Shown one piece after another: positions 47,371 to 56,276 of a DNA stretch of 64,000 bases. The DNA comes from a virus. Below the pieces are notes generated by a model that did not search any database, was not told the DNA's origin, and saw only the letters and a list, made by a program, of their open reading frames with translations. Each line of letters begins with the position of its first letter. Position 1 is the stretch's first letter. The translations under genes and the position numbers were made by a program. Location of the stretch: positions 1 through 64,000 of the IMG/VR virus record IMGVR_UViG_3300044841_000066. One strand, 5' to 3'.

Positions 47371-47739
47371 TCACCCCGGAAAGGCAAGAGGGATAGTTAG
47401 GAGCGCGGTCGTCCCGTATTGGGTTACACCAATCACAGAAACCGTTAACTGGCGCGTCGTGCCATCAAAGGAACTGGAATAGGCCTCAAGCCCGATCATG
47501 CCAGGGGTACCCAGGATGCGCTCTTGTATCGCGGCATCGTAGAGCGCCTGCGTCCCGGTTCCCAACACATCCGTCATGTATGGCGTTCCCGCGGTCAGAT
47601 CGAGGAACCACTCCTTGGTCCAGAGACCGAGGCGGGTCGTGCACGCCTGCGCAACGGCCGCTGGCGTATTCACCAGGAAATTGGCCGAACTCTGACCAAA
47701 GGTCATGTCGCCGTTTGCATCCATTTGCCTGATGCGCAT
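47371..47739 (-). CDS. gp25-like baseplate wedge protein
   Basis: 122 aa. MRIRQMDANGDMTFGQSSANFL opens it, and the core AVAQACTTRLGLWTKEWFLDLTAGTPYMTDVLG with ILGTPGMIGLEAYSSSFDGTTR fits the small gpW/gp25-like wedge protein of myophages. It lies directly before the J-like gene in transcription order. It would help form the inner baseplate. Confidence 0.75.
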   Translation of the reverse strand: MRIRQMDANGDMTFGQSSANFLVNTPAAVAQACTTRLGLWTKEWFLDLTAGTPYMTDVLGTGTQALYDAAIQERILGTPGMIGLEAYSSSFDGTTRQLTVSVIGVTQYGTTALLTIPLAFPG

Positions 47740-47742
47740 GTT

Positions 47743-48429
47743 CTAGGTTCCCGGTGTCGGAACAGAGGTGCCGGCCGCCGCGGTTCCGGTGCCGTGCTTA
47801 TGCTGGGTTACCGTAGCCGATGCGCCGCCCAGTTTGGCTGTGATTTCTTGCGTCGCTGTGATCGTCCCCGTTACGGCAAGTGGTCCCGTGATATTGATCC
47901 CGCCCGGCGCCAGGATGTTGATGATATGTCCAGGCGCCATCTCGATATGACAGGCGCCGTCGTCAGAGCGGAGCTGAGCGGATGTTGCACTGATCGATCC
48001 GGGCACGCGTGGAACCGATCTGAGGCCCGGTATCGCCATACCATCCGAAAGGTCATGGGTGCGCTGCTCGATCTGTCCCTGCACCCCGCCGGATTGCCAC
48101 CATGCGTCGATGCAGCGGGCCGAAAACACAACCAGTACTTCATCGCCCGCCGCGATCGGAAAGGTCGCGCAAAAGCCGCCGCCGCCGGGAAACACCACCG
48201 GCACCTTGACGAGCAGGGTAATCTCGGTATCCACCTGAGTCTGGATGCCCGACTTGGGGTCTTGCTGAAGGACGACCGCATTGATCGCCGGACGAACGGA
48301 TACGGTATTGTCACTCGCGTTGTAAGCCGTCACGATGCCGGGGAGGGCGGTCCATATGGCCCTTTGCCAGCCAGCCAGGGCAACGCCCATGGCTGCGGTG
48401 TGATCGGCGCTGCGCTCTTTCTGATCCAT
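47743..48429 (-). CDS. Baseplate spike protein (Gp138/gpV-like OB domain)
   Basis: 228 aa from ATG 48429 (TGATG overlap with the hub). WTALPGIVTAYNASDNTVSVRPAI is the OB-fold start, VKVPVVFPGGGGFCATFPIAAGDEVLVVFS the core and the VRSD-GAC block leads to a beta-helical spike (HIINILAPGGINITGPLAVTGTITA). The C-terminus has THKHGTG-like His (ATVTQHKHGTG), often seen before PAAR-like or metal-stabilised tips. It pierces the outer membrane. Confidence 0.85.
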   Translation of the reverse strand: MDQKERSADHTAAMGVALAGWQRAIWTALPGIVTAYNASDNTVSVRPAINAVVLQQDPKSGIQTQVDTEITLLVKVPVVFPGGGGFCATFPIAAGDEVLVVFSARCIDAWWQSGGVQGQIEQRTHDLSDGMAIPGLRSVPRVPGSISATSAQLRSDDGACHIEMAPGHIINILAPGGINITGPLAVTGTITATQEITAKLGGASATVTQHKHGTGTAAAGTSVPTPGT

Positions 48430-49409
48430 CAGGGATACGCCGGAACAGAGGCGGCGGGCGCGGCCGAGGGATCGATCGCAAGGCAGGTCAGCTTGGCATA
48501 CCATTCGGTGCCGCGACTATCACCGCCGAACTCCTGGACGATCACGCGATAGAAGCCGTCGTCGGTGACCGAGGCGAACGCGCCCGCGAAAGGATTGTCG
48601 TAACTAGGGACGATGTTCTTGTCGTTACTGATCGTCTGGTTGATCAGCGTATTGTTGATTTGAATGCGCGTTCCCACCCTGATCTTGGGATTGATCAGGC
48701 ACAGCGCCTGGATACCCTCTTGCGTCGACTCGGGTTGACCGATCAAGCCGGTCTGCGAATTCAGCACAACTGCCTCACCGGGGAGGTATCCCGTCAGCGG
48801 GATCATGCTGATTTTGCCGCCCTGGCCGATCACCCAGGTACTGCCCGTCGATTGCGCCAGCACCCCGAGATAGGAGAGCGCCATGCCGAAAGCCACCTTA
48901 CCGCGGGGAAGGGTGCCGCCGATCAGATTGGCACCCGATCCGTCGACCTGATAACCGTACTGATCCAGCGCCTTATTAATCAGATCGAGCTGGTCCTGCT
49001 GCGAGGCGCCGGGCGCCAGCGTGCCGTTGACAACCGCAAACGTGTAAGGTAGATCGCCTTCCGACGCCAGGATGTCCAAGAAGTTATCGGTATTGCGCTC
49101 ACGCCCGGATCGCGTCTGCTTAATTGTGCCGTCGAAGATGATGCCGGATTGTTGACCCTGATAGCCGGTCTGCAAGACAACGCGGGTGAATTCCTTTTGG
49201 ATCTTCTGGCGCGTCGCATCGCTGAGATTGTAGACACGTATCGTCGCTTCATTGGGCGACTGCGCGTCCTGCTGGCGGATGTTGAACACGAACTTCAGCT
49301 CGGAGAGATCGAGCGCGGGTTGGGTTGCCGTATCGCCGGAAAGTGACGGCGAAGCAACGATCAGCTTGCCTTGCCTGATCCATTGCGCGCCCTGGGTTGT
49401 CGCGCTCAT
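48429..49409 (-). CDS. Baseplate hub protein
   Basis: 326 aa. LKFVFNIRQQDAQSPNEATIRVYNLSD is the usual hub start with the N-E-x-x-I-x-V-Y-N-L pattern, and VLQTGYQGQQSGIIFDGTIKQ follows. The C-terminal part GFYRVIVQEFGGDSRGTEWYAKLTCLA is the second barrel. Related to phage late-control-D-like/T4 gp27 proteins. It holds the spike and joins the tube to the baseplate. Confidence 0.8.
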   Translation of the reverse strand: MSATTQGAQWIRQGKLIVASPSLSGDTATQPALDLSELKFVFNIRQQDAQSPNEATIRVYNLSDATRQKIQKEFTRVVLQTGYQGQQSGIIFDGTIKQTRSGRERNTDNFLDILASEGDLPYTFAVVNGTLAPGASQQDQLDLINKALDQYGYQVDGSGANLIGGTLPRGKVAFGMALSYLGVLAQSTGSTWVIGQGGKISMIPLTGYLPGEAVVLNSQTGLIGQPESTQEGIQALCLINPKIRVGTRIQINNTLINQTISNDKNIVPSYDNPFAGAFASVTDDGFYRVIVQEFGGDSRGTEWYAKLTCLAIDPSAAPAASVPAYP

Positions 49410-49717
49410 GGCGTTGTCACGAAGTATAGGTTACCCTGATCGCCCAGATTGGCAAAGGTCGGCAGCGCCAATGTGTCGTTTGCGGTCTGCACAATCAGCG
49501 CGCCGGCAAATCCCAGGTAGGCATATTGCGCCAGCAGATCGGCCGAGGTAACAAGCGGGATGCCGCCAAGGATCGGGTTGCTGTTCACATCAGCGATGTC
49601 CAACATCCAGAGCTGGCCGATCCGACACCAATAGACATTCAGATTGTAGGTCGTGCCACCGAGCGCGATCGACAGCGTCTGCGGCTTGTTGATGAGCGGA
49701 ACGAGGTAGGCCGTCAT
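49406..49717 (-). CDS. Baseplate plug-like protein (Pam3 gp18-type)
   Basis: 103 aa. LINKPQTLSIALGGTTYNLNVYWCRIGQLWMLDIAD and VTSADLLAQYAYLGFAGALIVQ fit the small plug domain next to the hub in simple myophage baseplates. Overlaps the hub gene by 4 bp and the upstream gene by 4 bp. Its role in closing the central channel is inferred from the family. Confidence 0.75.
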   Translation of the reverse strand: MTAYLVPLINKPQTLSIALGGTTYNLNVYWCRIGQLWMLDIADVNSNPILGGIPLVTSADLLAQYAYLGFAGALIVQTANDTLALPTFANLGDQGNLYFVTTP

Positions 49718-50436
49718 GCCGACACCGTTGGTTGGCTGAACGCCGGCGCCGGTTGGAGCGACTGGCCGCCCTGCGGTTGGGTTGGCGTTGTATCCTGCGG
49801 CGCCGCCTGCGCGTTGGTGTTCGTCGGCACCTGAAGCGTCACAACATTGGCGATCAGGATTTCGGAAAAGCCAACGGTCACAATCAACGCGTTCTCGGTG
49901 TCTGTCGTTGTGCGCTCGGACAGCGTATGGATCAGCATATTCCTGTAGACACGCTTGCCGGTGTAGACGGACACAAGCGTCCGCTGCGCCTTGATTGTGT
50001 AGAGCTTGGCGAACAGCGTCTTGATCAGATTGTTATTACCGGCACCCGTGAACCCGGCCAGGGAGGGGATCGGCAAGAGACCCAGCAGGTTCGGGAGGCC
50101 GGAATTCGCCGCGCTGGATGGCGTCCAACCAATTTCCATGATCAATTCGAGCGGCAAGTTAAAGGCATGATCAGAGATTGTGGCGCCCTGCTCGACAGGG
50201 TGCTTTGTGATCTCGACTTCCGCCCGGTGCTCTTCCATGATGGCGACATAGCCGCCAAGCGACTCGGTGATCGGATCGCCGGATTGCGTTGGCCCCTGAA
50301 GCTGATTGCCCGCCTGATCGGTCGCCGGCCAGATGATCTTGCGCGTACTCTGCGCCATGATCGAGGTGACGATCGATTTGGCAAAGCCGGCGGCCGAAAA
50401 TGCCGTGATCGCGCCGGATACAAGCGCGCCGCTCAT
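49714..50436 (-). CDS. Dit-like baseplate protein
   Basis: 240 aa. GGYVAIMEEHRAEVEITKHPVEQGATISDHAFNLPL is the N-terminal pattern of phage Dit-like or tail-associated proteins, followed by beta strands (QRTLVSVYTGKRVYRNMLIHTLS, NALIVTVGFSEILI). The C-terminal 45 residues are Thr/Gln/Pro-rich and disordered. It lies between the tape measure and the plug in the usual order of simple contractile tails. Confidence 0.75.
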   Translation of the reverse strand: MSGALVSGAITAFSAAGFAKSIVTSIMAQSTRKIIWPATDQAGNQLQGPTQSGDPITESLGGYVAIMEEHRAEVEITKHPVEQGATISDHAFNLPLELIMEIGWTPSSAANSGLPNLLGLLPIPSLAGFTGAGNNNLIKTLFAKLYTIKAQRTLVSVYTGKRVYRNMLIHTLSERTTTDTENALIVTVGFSEILIANVVTLQVPTNTNAQAAPQDTTPTQPQGGQSLQPAPAFSQPTVSA

Positions 50437-52286
50437 GCGATCACCGCTGTCCGAAAGCGCCGCACCAGATTGGCGTTGACCGCTTCCTGCTGATTGCTCG
50501 TCGCCTTGGCCGTTGGATGCGGATCGGAACCGTGCACGTGGATGTCCGTGTTCTGATGGATCGTCACATTGCCGCCGCGCCCGGCGTCAGCGCCGCCCAA
50601 AGAAGCCGATGCCGCTCGATTGACTGTGGCCGCTGAATAGGGATTGAAGCCGTTCTCGATGCGCGTGATCCCGTTCATCAGCGCCGCCAATACACGCGGG
50701 TCGCGCATGTTCAGGTGCTCACCCGCACCAACGCCCATCATGCGCGCCAGATTGGCGATATACGCGGCTGTGTTGTTCTCGCTGGACGGCGCCCAATGCT
50801 GGATGATGCTGGCGATTGTGTCCCGGCCCTTGGCGGCGTAGGCGAGCAAGTTATCGCGCATAGCGGTAAGGCCCTGCATGGCATCGCGGAACACAGCAAA
50901 GCCGCCCGAACTGCCAGCGCCCGCCCATTGGCGTAGATTACCTGGATTGTTCTGGCGAATGCCGATCGGATCGCTACCTGAGGTGGGGCGAAAGGCTGTA
51001 CGCTCAAACCCAGGCAATGCCTGTTGGGTTCCGCTCGACGGTGCGCTTTCCGGTAACTGTCGACCTCCCCAGGGCATTGGGCGGTCCATGCCATCTAACG
51101 GCTTTGTCAGCGGCGGACTAGGCGGGGCCGGCGCATTGGGATCGTAAGGCGTCCCCATGCCACCATCGCCGTAGTCGTGCAGCAGCGGCGGGTATAGATG
51201 CTTACCCAACCACTGCTTGAGGGTCTCGATCATCGAGTGATTGTCGTCGAAGAACCGCTTGGTCGCTGGCGCGGCAGGATCAAGCGTGCCATCCGGCGCC
51301 CGCTTCGGACCGGGATGGTTCTTTTCCGCCTCCTGTTCTTTCCCGTAGAGCTGGTAGAGCAGCGAAGCGATGAACCCAAGCGGGCCGAATATCCGATAAG
51401 CGATGATATCCGCCACCGCTTGCAGCACATCTTTCCAACCGATCGTCGCCTTGATCAGTTTGTCGATCTCGGGCAGCATTTTAACGATGTCGTCGCTGAC
51501 GCCGAGGATCGAGTTACCGACCTCAATCGCGAAGTTCGTGATTTCCTTATTATGGTCCAGCAGGAACTTGCGGAAGGCCTCGATCTCGGGGCGGAGGCGC
51601 TGGATCAAAACGGTGGACACCTTGATCCACATCAACTCGATCACCTCGCCCACCGCGCGAAGCTCGTTCATGAAGGCGTGGGATTTCTTGCCCGAGTCCT
51701 CTAGATCGACGCCGACCGCACGCGCCAGATTGCGGAACTCTTCCTCTTTTAACCGCAGCTCGCCGTAATTCGCCAGCAACATCTTCAGCGTGCGCGCGTT
51801 GATCCCGAAGGTCTCAGCGTACTGTGCCGCAATGTAGAATGGCATCTTACCCAGGCGCGCGATGAAGTCGCCCATCACCTGGGAACTGTCGCGCATCGCC
51901 CCGCCGACAGAACGCGTCTGCACACCGAGATAGCGCAGCAGCGACTCGTTGCCGGGGTTGAGCTGCATCGACATCGCCAAGCCTTCGAGCGCTTGGTTCG
52001 CGTCGCCGGCCGAGAGGCCGATCTGCTGCATCCCGTATTGGAGGGCCTTCAACGAGTCGACGGTCGTGCCGGCGCGCTGTGCGGTGAAATAGAGGTTTTC
52101 TAGGGCCGAGGCGGTGGCGATCAGCGCGCCCTTGAGAGCGGTGATCATGCCAGAGAGGCCGAGCGAGAACTTCGCCACAGCCTTGCTCATGTTGTCGATG
52201 CCCGAATAGAATTCCTTTACATCGACCTTGGCGCCAAGGCTGACGAGGAATTCCTCAATGACACTGCCGCCGCCGCTACCAGACAT
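50433..52286 (-). CDS. Tape measure protein with C-terminal murein-hydrolase-like domain
   Basis: 617 aa. The N-terminal part has FLVSLGAKVDVKEFYSGIDNMSKAVAKFS and helical regions typical of tape measures; a hydrophobic segment (YRIFGPLGFIASLLYQLYG) lies near residue 305. From residue 435, IGIRQNNPGNLRQWAGAG then LAYAAKGRDTIASIIQHWAPSSENNTAAYIANLARMMGV is a domain found in phage peptidoglycan-related proteins. It may cut the cell wall during DNA entry. At 617 aa it predicts a short tail. The C-terminus is disordered. Confidence 0.75.
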   Translation of the reverse strand: MSGSGGGSVIEEFLVSLGAKVDVKEFYSGIDNMSKAVAKFSLGLSGMITALKGALIATASALENLYFTAQRAGTTVDSLKALQYGMQQIGLSAGDANQALEGLAMSMQLNPGNESLLRYLGVQTRSVGGAMRDSSQVMGDFIARLGKMPFYIAAQYAETFGINARTLKMLLANYGELRLKEEEFRNLARAVGVDLEDSGKKSHAFMNELRAVGEVIELMWIKVSTVLIQRLRPEIEAFRKFLLDHNKEITNFAIEVGNSILGVSDDIVKMLPEIDKLIKATIGWKDVLQAVADIIAYRIFGPLGFIASLLYQLYGKEQEAEKNHPGPKRAPDGTLDPAAPATKRFFDDNHSMIETLKQWLGKHLYPPLLHDYGDGGMGTPYDPNAPAPPSPPLTKPLDGMDRPMPWGGRQLPESAPSSGTQQALPGFERTAFRPTSGSDPIGIRQNNPGNLRQWAGAGSSGGFAVFRDAMQGLTAMRDNLLAYAAKGRDTIASIIQHWAPSSENNTAAYIANLARMMGVGAGEHLNMRDPRVLAALMNGITRIENGFNPYSAATVNRAASASLGGADAGRGGNVTIHQNTDIHVHGSDPHPTAKATSNQQEAVNANLVRRFRTAVIA

Positions 52287-52460
52287 CTATTCCCTCGCGT
52301 TATCGAGGCGCCGCTTGTTCTCATCGGCGAGATCGATAATGTCGTTCATGATCGCGATATCGGTCAGTGTGATCGGACCGTACTCGATATCGGTGTAGGA
52401 ACACAGGCCGCGTTCCACCGGACGATAGAACCAGTCGTCGCCATCCGGCGCGACGGCCAT
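52287..52460 (-). CDS. Downstream tail assembly chaperone part
   Basis: 57 aa from ATG 52460. The frame is open upstream through the end of the preceding gene, so it may instead be expressed as the -1 frameshift extension of the chaperone at 52469-52918. The sequence WFYRPVERGLCSYTDIEYGPITLTDIAIMNDIIDLADEN matches the small proteins that follow tail chaperones in this type of phage. Lies directly before the tape measure gene, in the expected place. Confidence 0.6.
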   Translation of the reverse strand: MAVAPDGDDWFYRPVERGLCSYTDIEYGPITLTDIAIMNDIIDLADENKRRLDNARE

Positions 52461-52468
52461 CTCGACAT

Positions 52469-52918
52469 CTACCCCGCGAGAGGGGCGGCGCTCGATGGTC
52501 CAGGGAACGCGAGCGAAAAATCCGCGAAGTTTTCCTTCAACACATAGAACACAAGGCGGAATTGCGCCGGCAAGGTGATGTCCTGATAGCGCAGCTCGGT
52601 GCCGGCGATGATGCTCTGCCAACCGCTTGTATCCACGCGACGCTTGACGGCCGCGAAGCAGGTGTCGAAGATGAAATCCATATCCGCGTCAGACATATCG
52701 CTGAGCGCTTTCGTCAGCGGGCCGAGAGCGGCACCTAGGTCCCGATCCGATGCCTTGAATTCAGCAGAGATCGCCGAAGCCGCCGCCTGCAATGAGGCGA
52801 TCCCGAGCGAGGCCTGCGCGGCGAGCACAAGCGGCATCAAGCGCTTGAGGATGTGCCGCTGCTGGCGCGAGCGTAGCTTATCGATGTGATAGGTGTGACC
52901 GTCAATGTCGACTTCCAT
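52469..52918 (-). CDS. Tail assembly chaperone
   Basis: 149 aa. VDIDGHTYHIDKLRSRQQRHILKRLMPL and the helical middle (ISAEFKASDRDLGAALGPLTKALSDMSDADMDFIFDTC) are the features of phage chaperones before tape measures. GGAG precedes ATG 52918. Near the end (52520-52545), runs such as GGAAAAC and GATTTTTC give possible slip sites to the -1 frame, which continues open to 52287. The chaperone pair would guide tape measure and tube assembly. Confidence 0.7.
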   Translation of the reverse strand: MEVDIDGHTYHIDKLRSRQQRHILKRLMPLVLAAQASLGIASLQAAASAISAEFKASDRDLGAALGPLTKALSDMSDADMDFIFDTCFAAVKRRVDTSGWQSIIAGTELRYQDITLPAQFRLVFYVLKENFADFSLAFPGPSSAAPLAG

Positions 52919-52957
52919 CTTTTTTTACTCCGGACGGGTATTTAACCGATTTACTGG

Positions 52958-52986
52958 TTGCAAGGCCGACTCAGTTGGCGCATTTT
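52958..52986 (+). promoter_or_regulatory. Candidate TTGCAA promoter, plus strand
   Basis: TTGCAA (52958-52963), 17-bp spacer, CATTTT (52981-52986). The -10 is weak but the -35 and spacing follow the phage pattern. It serves the single small plus-strand gene at 53018. Confidence 0.4.
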
Positions 52987-53017
52987 CGCGTTATCGAAAC
53001 GGAAAGGAACCCACGAC

Positions 53018-53212
53018 ATGACACAGATTAAACTGATCACTCTCTACGAAGTTCGCCGCGACAACGTTGGGCATTGCTCTTCCTCGATCGGAAGCAAACT
53101 CTACACCTACAAGACGGCTCGCCGCTACGCTAAGCTGCTCAAGGAGCACATGGGCGTCCGCACGATCCTGGCACCCTTCCAAGTGAACCCAACCGGTCTT
53201 AAAATTCACTAA
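53018..53212 (+). CDS. Small basic protein in an inverted single-gene unit
   Basis: 64 aa from ATG 53018 (ribosome site AAAGGAA). Basic (YKTARRYAKLLKEHMGVR) with an alpha-beta pattern. It runs against the surrounding late genes, with its own promoter and terminator, so it is probably expressed early. Such insertions are called morons in temperate phages. No family recognised. Confidence 0.65.
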   Translation: MTQIKLITLYEVRRDNVGHCSSSIGSKLYTYKTARRYAKLLKEHMGVRTILAPFQVNPTGLKIH

Positions 53213-53227
53213 GGCCGCGCCTAACCT

Positions 53228-53263
53228 AAAAGGCCGATCGCTCGCAAGGGGGATCGGCCTTTT
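53228..53263. terminator. Bidirectional terminator
   Basis: AAAAGGCCGATC (53228-53239), a 12-nt loop, then GATCGGCCTTTT (53252-53263). A-run and T-run on either side let it end both the plus-strand 53018 gene and leftward transcription after the tail tube gene. The tape measure and later genes thus would need a second promoter or partial readthrough. Confidence 0.8.
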
Positions 53264-53269
53264 CCTTGT

Positions 53270-53722
53270 CTAGATGCCGTCGCCCAGCATGATGTCGAGG
53301 CGGCCGACATCGAAGATCCACTCAAGCATCGGGCCGTCCTTGCTGTAGACGACATTGGGATGCTTTTTGAACGCGCATCCCGCGCCTGAGCAGACATCCA
53401 GCGCCCCGAGATCGGTCACAGCAATCACATTCTGCCCATGGCTGGCCGGATTGCTCGTGTCGGCGTTGTACATGGCGCTCAGCAAGGCGTTGGTCGGGCT
53501 GTTCTTGAGAAACCGCACCGACACCTGACCCACCTTACTCGCGTGTAGCGAGTGCATCCAGGCGCCGTCGGCGCCAGCGGTCAATGTGTTTTTCTGATCG
53601 GTGTACTCGGCGGTGATCCCCTCATCGACAACACCCGCATCCGATCCGAGGATGACCGCACCATTCGGGCCGATGATGGTGGCCTTGACGTTCAGAAATG
53701 AGTATGTACGCGGGCCGGACAT
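53270..53722 (-). CDS. Tail tube protein (DUF3277)
   Basis: 150 aa. SFLNVKATIIGPNGAVILGSDAGVVDEGIT, DGAWMHSLHASKVGQVSVRFLKNSPTN and NPASHGQNVIAVTDLGALDV are the DUF3277 order. It forms the inner tube and follows the sheath gene by 12 bp, the normal order. The ending FDVGRLDIMLGDGI is also standard. Confidence 0.9.
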   Translation of the reverse strand: MSGPRTYSFLNVKATIIGPNGAVILGSDAGVVDEGITAEYTDQKNTLTAGADGAWMHSLHASKVGQVSVRFLKNSPTNALLSAMYNADTSNPASHGQNVIAVTDLGALDVCSGAGCAFKKHPNVVYSKDGPMLEWIFDVGRLDIMLGDGI

Positions 53723-53734
53723 GGCGCCTATCCC

Positions 53735-55555
53735 TTACTGGTTAATGATCACAGAAATGTCGGCGCCATGCACCGCACCTGCCGTCTTCGCCGCGATCTG
53801 GAACGGCACCGAGATGCGCGTGGCGCGGGCGGCGGGCGATTGCGTCGCGATGAGCGGCTGGTAGATGTAGTAACCTTTCGGCAGGAACGAGCCATTCGAG
53901 ATTGCACCGAACCCTGTCGACTGCCAGACGCCGGGCGCCAGGAAGCCGTTATTGACGGCCGCGATGCAATCCGCCTCGATCGTTGTCGCGATGATATGCA
54001 TCCCGGCGTCGGTCTGCGGTATCTTGGTCGGCGAGGTCAGAAACAGATTGTAGACATCGGTCTGAAGCTGGATGGCGAACCAATCCGCCGCGATGATTGT
54101 GTCGGTCCAGTCGCCCGAGCAGGATTTGCCCGGCTCGATGATCGTCGTCCCGTTATTGTAGTTGATGAATACATTGCAGTTGTTGGCAAGCAGGGCCTTG
54201 CGCTGGGTCGTCGACATATTCTCGCCGACGACCAACGGCTCATTCTTGAACATCTCGGTGATGACGGTGTTATTGCCCTGCCAGTTGGTCGTCAGGATAC
54301 GCGCCAGATAGCTAACGGCGGCATAGGGCATCGTGCTCGAATACTGGCAGGCCGTCTTCTTGAGATTGAGCTGCTTGAGCTGGTAGGCCAGATTGGAGGT
54401 GTCGACGCCCACGATCGTGCCGGCCTCTTGGGTTGTCACCCCGAAGTAATGCAAAACAGTTGACGACTCGATGAACTCGGCAATGGCGATCTGATCCGCG
54501 TCGGCCGCTGTGATCGCCGATAGGCCATACCACTGGTTCGAGAACATCTGATCGAGCAGGATGACCGCATTCAGCGCGCTTTCCGCCGCCGCGCCATTCG
54601 CCACATAAGCGCCCGAGGATGCCGCCTGCATCGCCAGCAAGGCCGAGATATCGGCGCCCGTTCCGCCGGCCAGCGTGGCGCCGGACAGCGTGATCGCGGT
54701 CGACACCTTGGCCAGGGTGTAGGCATTGCCCGGCGTACCGGTGATCTTGGATGCGAAGTAAAGCCCGGTCGCAGAGCTGAAGTAGTTGAACTTCGTAAGC
54801 TGGACATCGGGTGAAGCGTTCAGGAAGACGAGCGCATTCGCCAGCGTATTCGCCAGGGTCGTGCCGATCAGGATTTGGTTCCCGGTCGTCAGCGCAGCCA
54901 CAAAGGTCACCGCTGTGCCGTTCAGGGTCAGCGTATCGGCCGCCGCCGGATTGGCCGAGAACAGCGCCGAACCAATGGCGGTCGGCAAGTTCAGGAAACC
55001 AATGGTCGAGGATGGCCCGGTTGTTCCCAGCAGGATCACGAATTGTTGCTGGTTCGCATTCCAGACAATCGTTGTTCCGGCCGGAGCACCAGCTGTCAGC
55101 ATAGCCGCCTGGATGAGCGAGGCCACGCCGTTCAGGTTGGTCGCGCCGGCAAAGCTGATGCCGGTGACAGCGATCGGCACGCCAGCGATGATGGTCTCGA
55201 ACGCACCGTTTGTGATCGCGGTCCAGGCCGATAGGAGCTGGCTTGCGGGCGGCACCGGCGCACCGACAAGCGTGCCCGGCGTGGCCGTCTGCGCCCAGCG
55301 CCCGATGTTCAAGGACGGCGGCTGCGGCGACTGACCAAACCACAGCGTCGAGGCGATATATTCGGGCGAAGTCGTCGGGAAATCGCCGGCTACAGCCGCG
55401 CTCCCTGAATAGGTCCGCATGCGCTGGACAACATCGATGACAGGCGAGCTGCCCATGATCAGCATGCTGTCGATGTTCTCGCCTTGCGCCGGTGTGGCCG
55501 TGAGTGATACCAGCACCTTGACGAGATTGGAAAGCGGTTGTCCCTGAACTGCCAT
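53735..55555 (-). CDS. Tail sheath protein (DUF3383)
   Basis: 606 aa contractile sheath subunit. The core pattern is clear: YSGSAAVAGDFPTTSPEYIASTLWFGQSPQPPSLNIGRW in the N-terminal part, LNLKKTACQYSSTMPYAAVSYLARILTTNWQGNNT in the middle, and FLPKGYYIYQPLIATQSPAARATRISVPFQ at the end. Residues 110-290 hold an extra beta-rich domain with two repeat-like blocks (ITNGAFETIIAGVPIAVTGIS and DTLTLNGTAVTFVAALTTGN) that may be exposed. It proves a myovirus morphology. Confidence 0.93.
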   Translation of the reverse strand: MAVQGQPLSNLVKVLVSLTATPAQGENIDSMLIMGSSPVIDVVQRMRTYSGSAAVAGDFPTTSPEYIASTLWFGQSPQPPSLNIGRWAQTATPGTLVGAPVPPASQLLSAWTAITNGAFETIIAGVPIAVTGISFAGATNLNGVASLIQAAMLTAGAPAGTTIVWNANQQQFVILLGTTGPSSTIGFLNLPTAIGSALFSANPAAADTLTLNGTAVTFVAALTTGNQILIGTTLANTLANALVFLNASPDVQLTKFNYFSSATGLYFASKITGTPGNAYTLAKVSTAITLSGATLAGGTGADISALLAMQAASSGAYVANGAAAESALNAVILLDQMFSNQWYGLSAITAADADQIAIAEFIESSTVLHYFGVTTQEAGTIVGVDTSNLAYQLKQLNLKKTACQYSSTMPYAAVSYLARILTTNWQGNNTVITEMFKNEPLVVGENMSTTQRKALLANNCNVFINYNNGTTIIEPGKSCSGDWTDTIIAADWFAIQLQTDVYNLFLTSPTKIPQTDAGMHIIATTIEADCIAAVNNGFLAPGVWQSTGFGAISNGSFLPKGYYIYQPLIATQSPAARATRISVPFQIAAKTAGAVHGADISVIINQ

Positions 55556-55655
55556 GTGATACCCCTGAATAACTGTTTACTTGGCACAGGACGGGCGCCC
55601 CGGCCTGGGTGGGCGGATGATGCGCCCGTGATCGAATACGCCGTCCTGCCCGCTG

Positions 55656-56276
55656 TTAGCGCGCGGGAACGACCTTCTGAATGTTTGTCGTCGTGCCGTC
55701 GCTTGTCTTGAGCGTGGCGCGAAAGCCGAGCAGGTTGCGGACGGGATACTGCCGCCGCGTCTGCCGCCGCATCACCAAAGCCAGATCGACGCGATACTGC
55801 CAGCGCTCTTTGAACAGCACGGGCACCGCAATCGGTTCGGATGCCTCGACCAAGCCATAGCCGTTGAGCTGCAACAGCTCTAGGTTCTGCGCCACCTGGA
55901 AGCCATCCTTGAGCAAGGATACATAGTAGTCAGCCAAGCCGGAAACCCCGAGATCGTAAAAACTGACCAGGATATCGAGCGTTTCATGCCGCTGCTGCTG
56001 ATCCGCCCCGAGGCCGCCGTCGGCGTCGCCCAAATGCTTTACGAAAACATAGGTGTCGTTGGGACGCTTGCGCACGCCAAACGCCGCCCAGCAGGTGCCT
56101 TCGGTTGGGATATTGGCCGGCTCGGGTTGCCAGCTCGGGCGAAACAGCGTTCCGTCCAGGCCGCATATGCCGACCATCCAACCTTGTAGGAAGTCGTTGA
56201 GTGCCTGACCCTCAAGCGGCGGGGTGATCGCGGGGTCGGGTAAGAGCGGACCGCCCGTCGAGCTGTCATTTACCAT
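55656..56276 (-). CDS. Neck/tail terminator-like protein (LIC_12616-type)
   Basis: 206 aa from ATG 56276. LNDFLQGWMVGICGLDGTLFRPSWQPEPANIP, CWAAFGVRKRPND and HETLDILVSFYDLGVSGLADYYVSLLKDGFQVAQNLELL fit the phage neck-terminator family related to LIC_12616. It precedes the sheath gene with a 100-bp gap that holds no gene. Probably caps the tail. Confidence 0.7.
   Translation of the reverse strand: MVNDSSTGGPLLPDPAITPPLEGQALNDFLQGWMVGICGLDGTLFRPSWQPEPANIPTEGTCWAAFGVRKRPNDTYVFVKHLGDADGGLGADQQQRHETLDILVSFYDLGVSGLADYYVSLLKDGFQVAQNLELLQLNGYGLVEASEPIAVPVLFKERWQYRVDLALVMRRQTRRQYPVRNLLGFRATLKTSDGTTTNIQKVVPAR

Noticed and set aside
54312-55343. 343-codon alternative frame inside the sheath gene
   Set aside because: Same strand, shifted frame, Arg/His/Gly-rich with no domain. 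The sheath frame is well supported.
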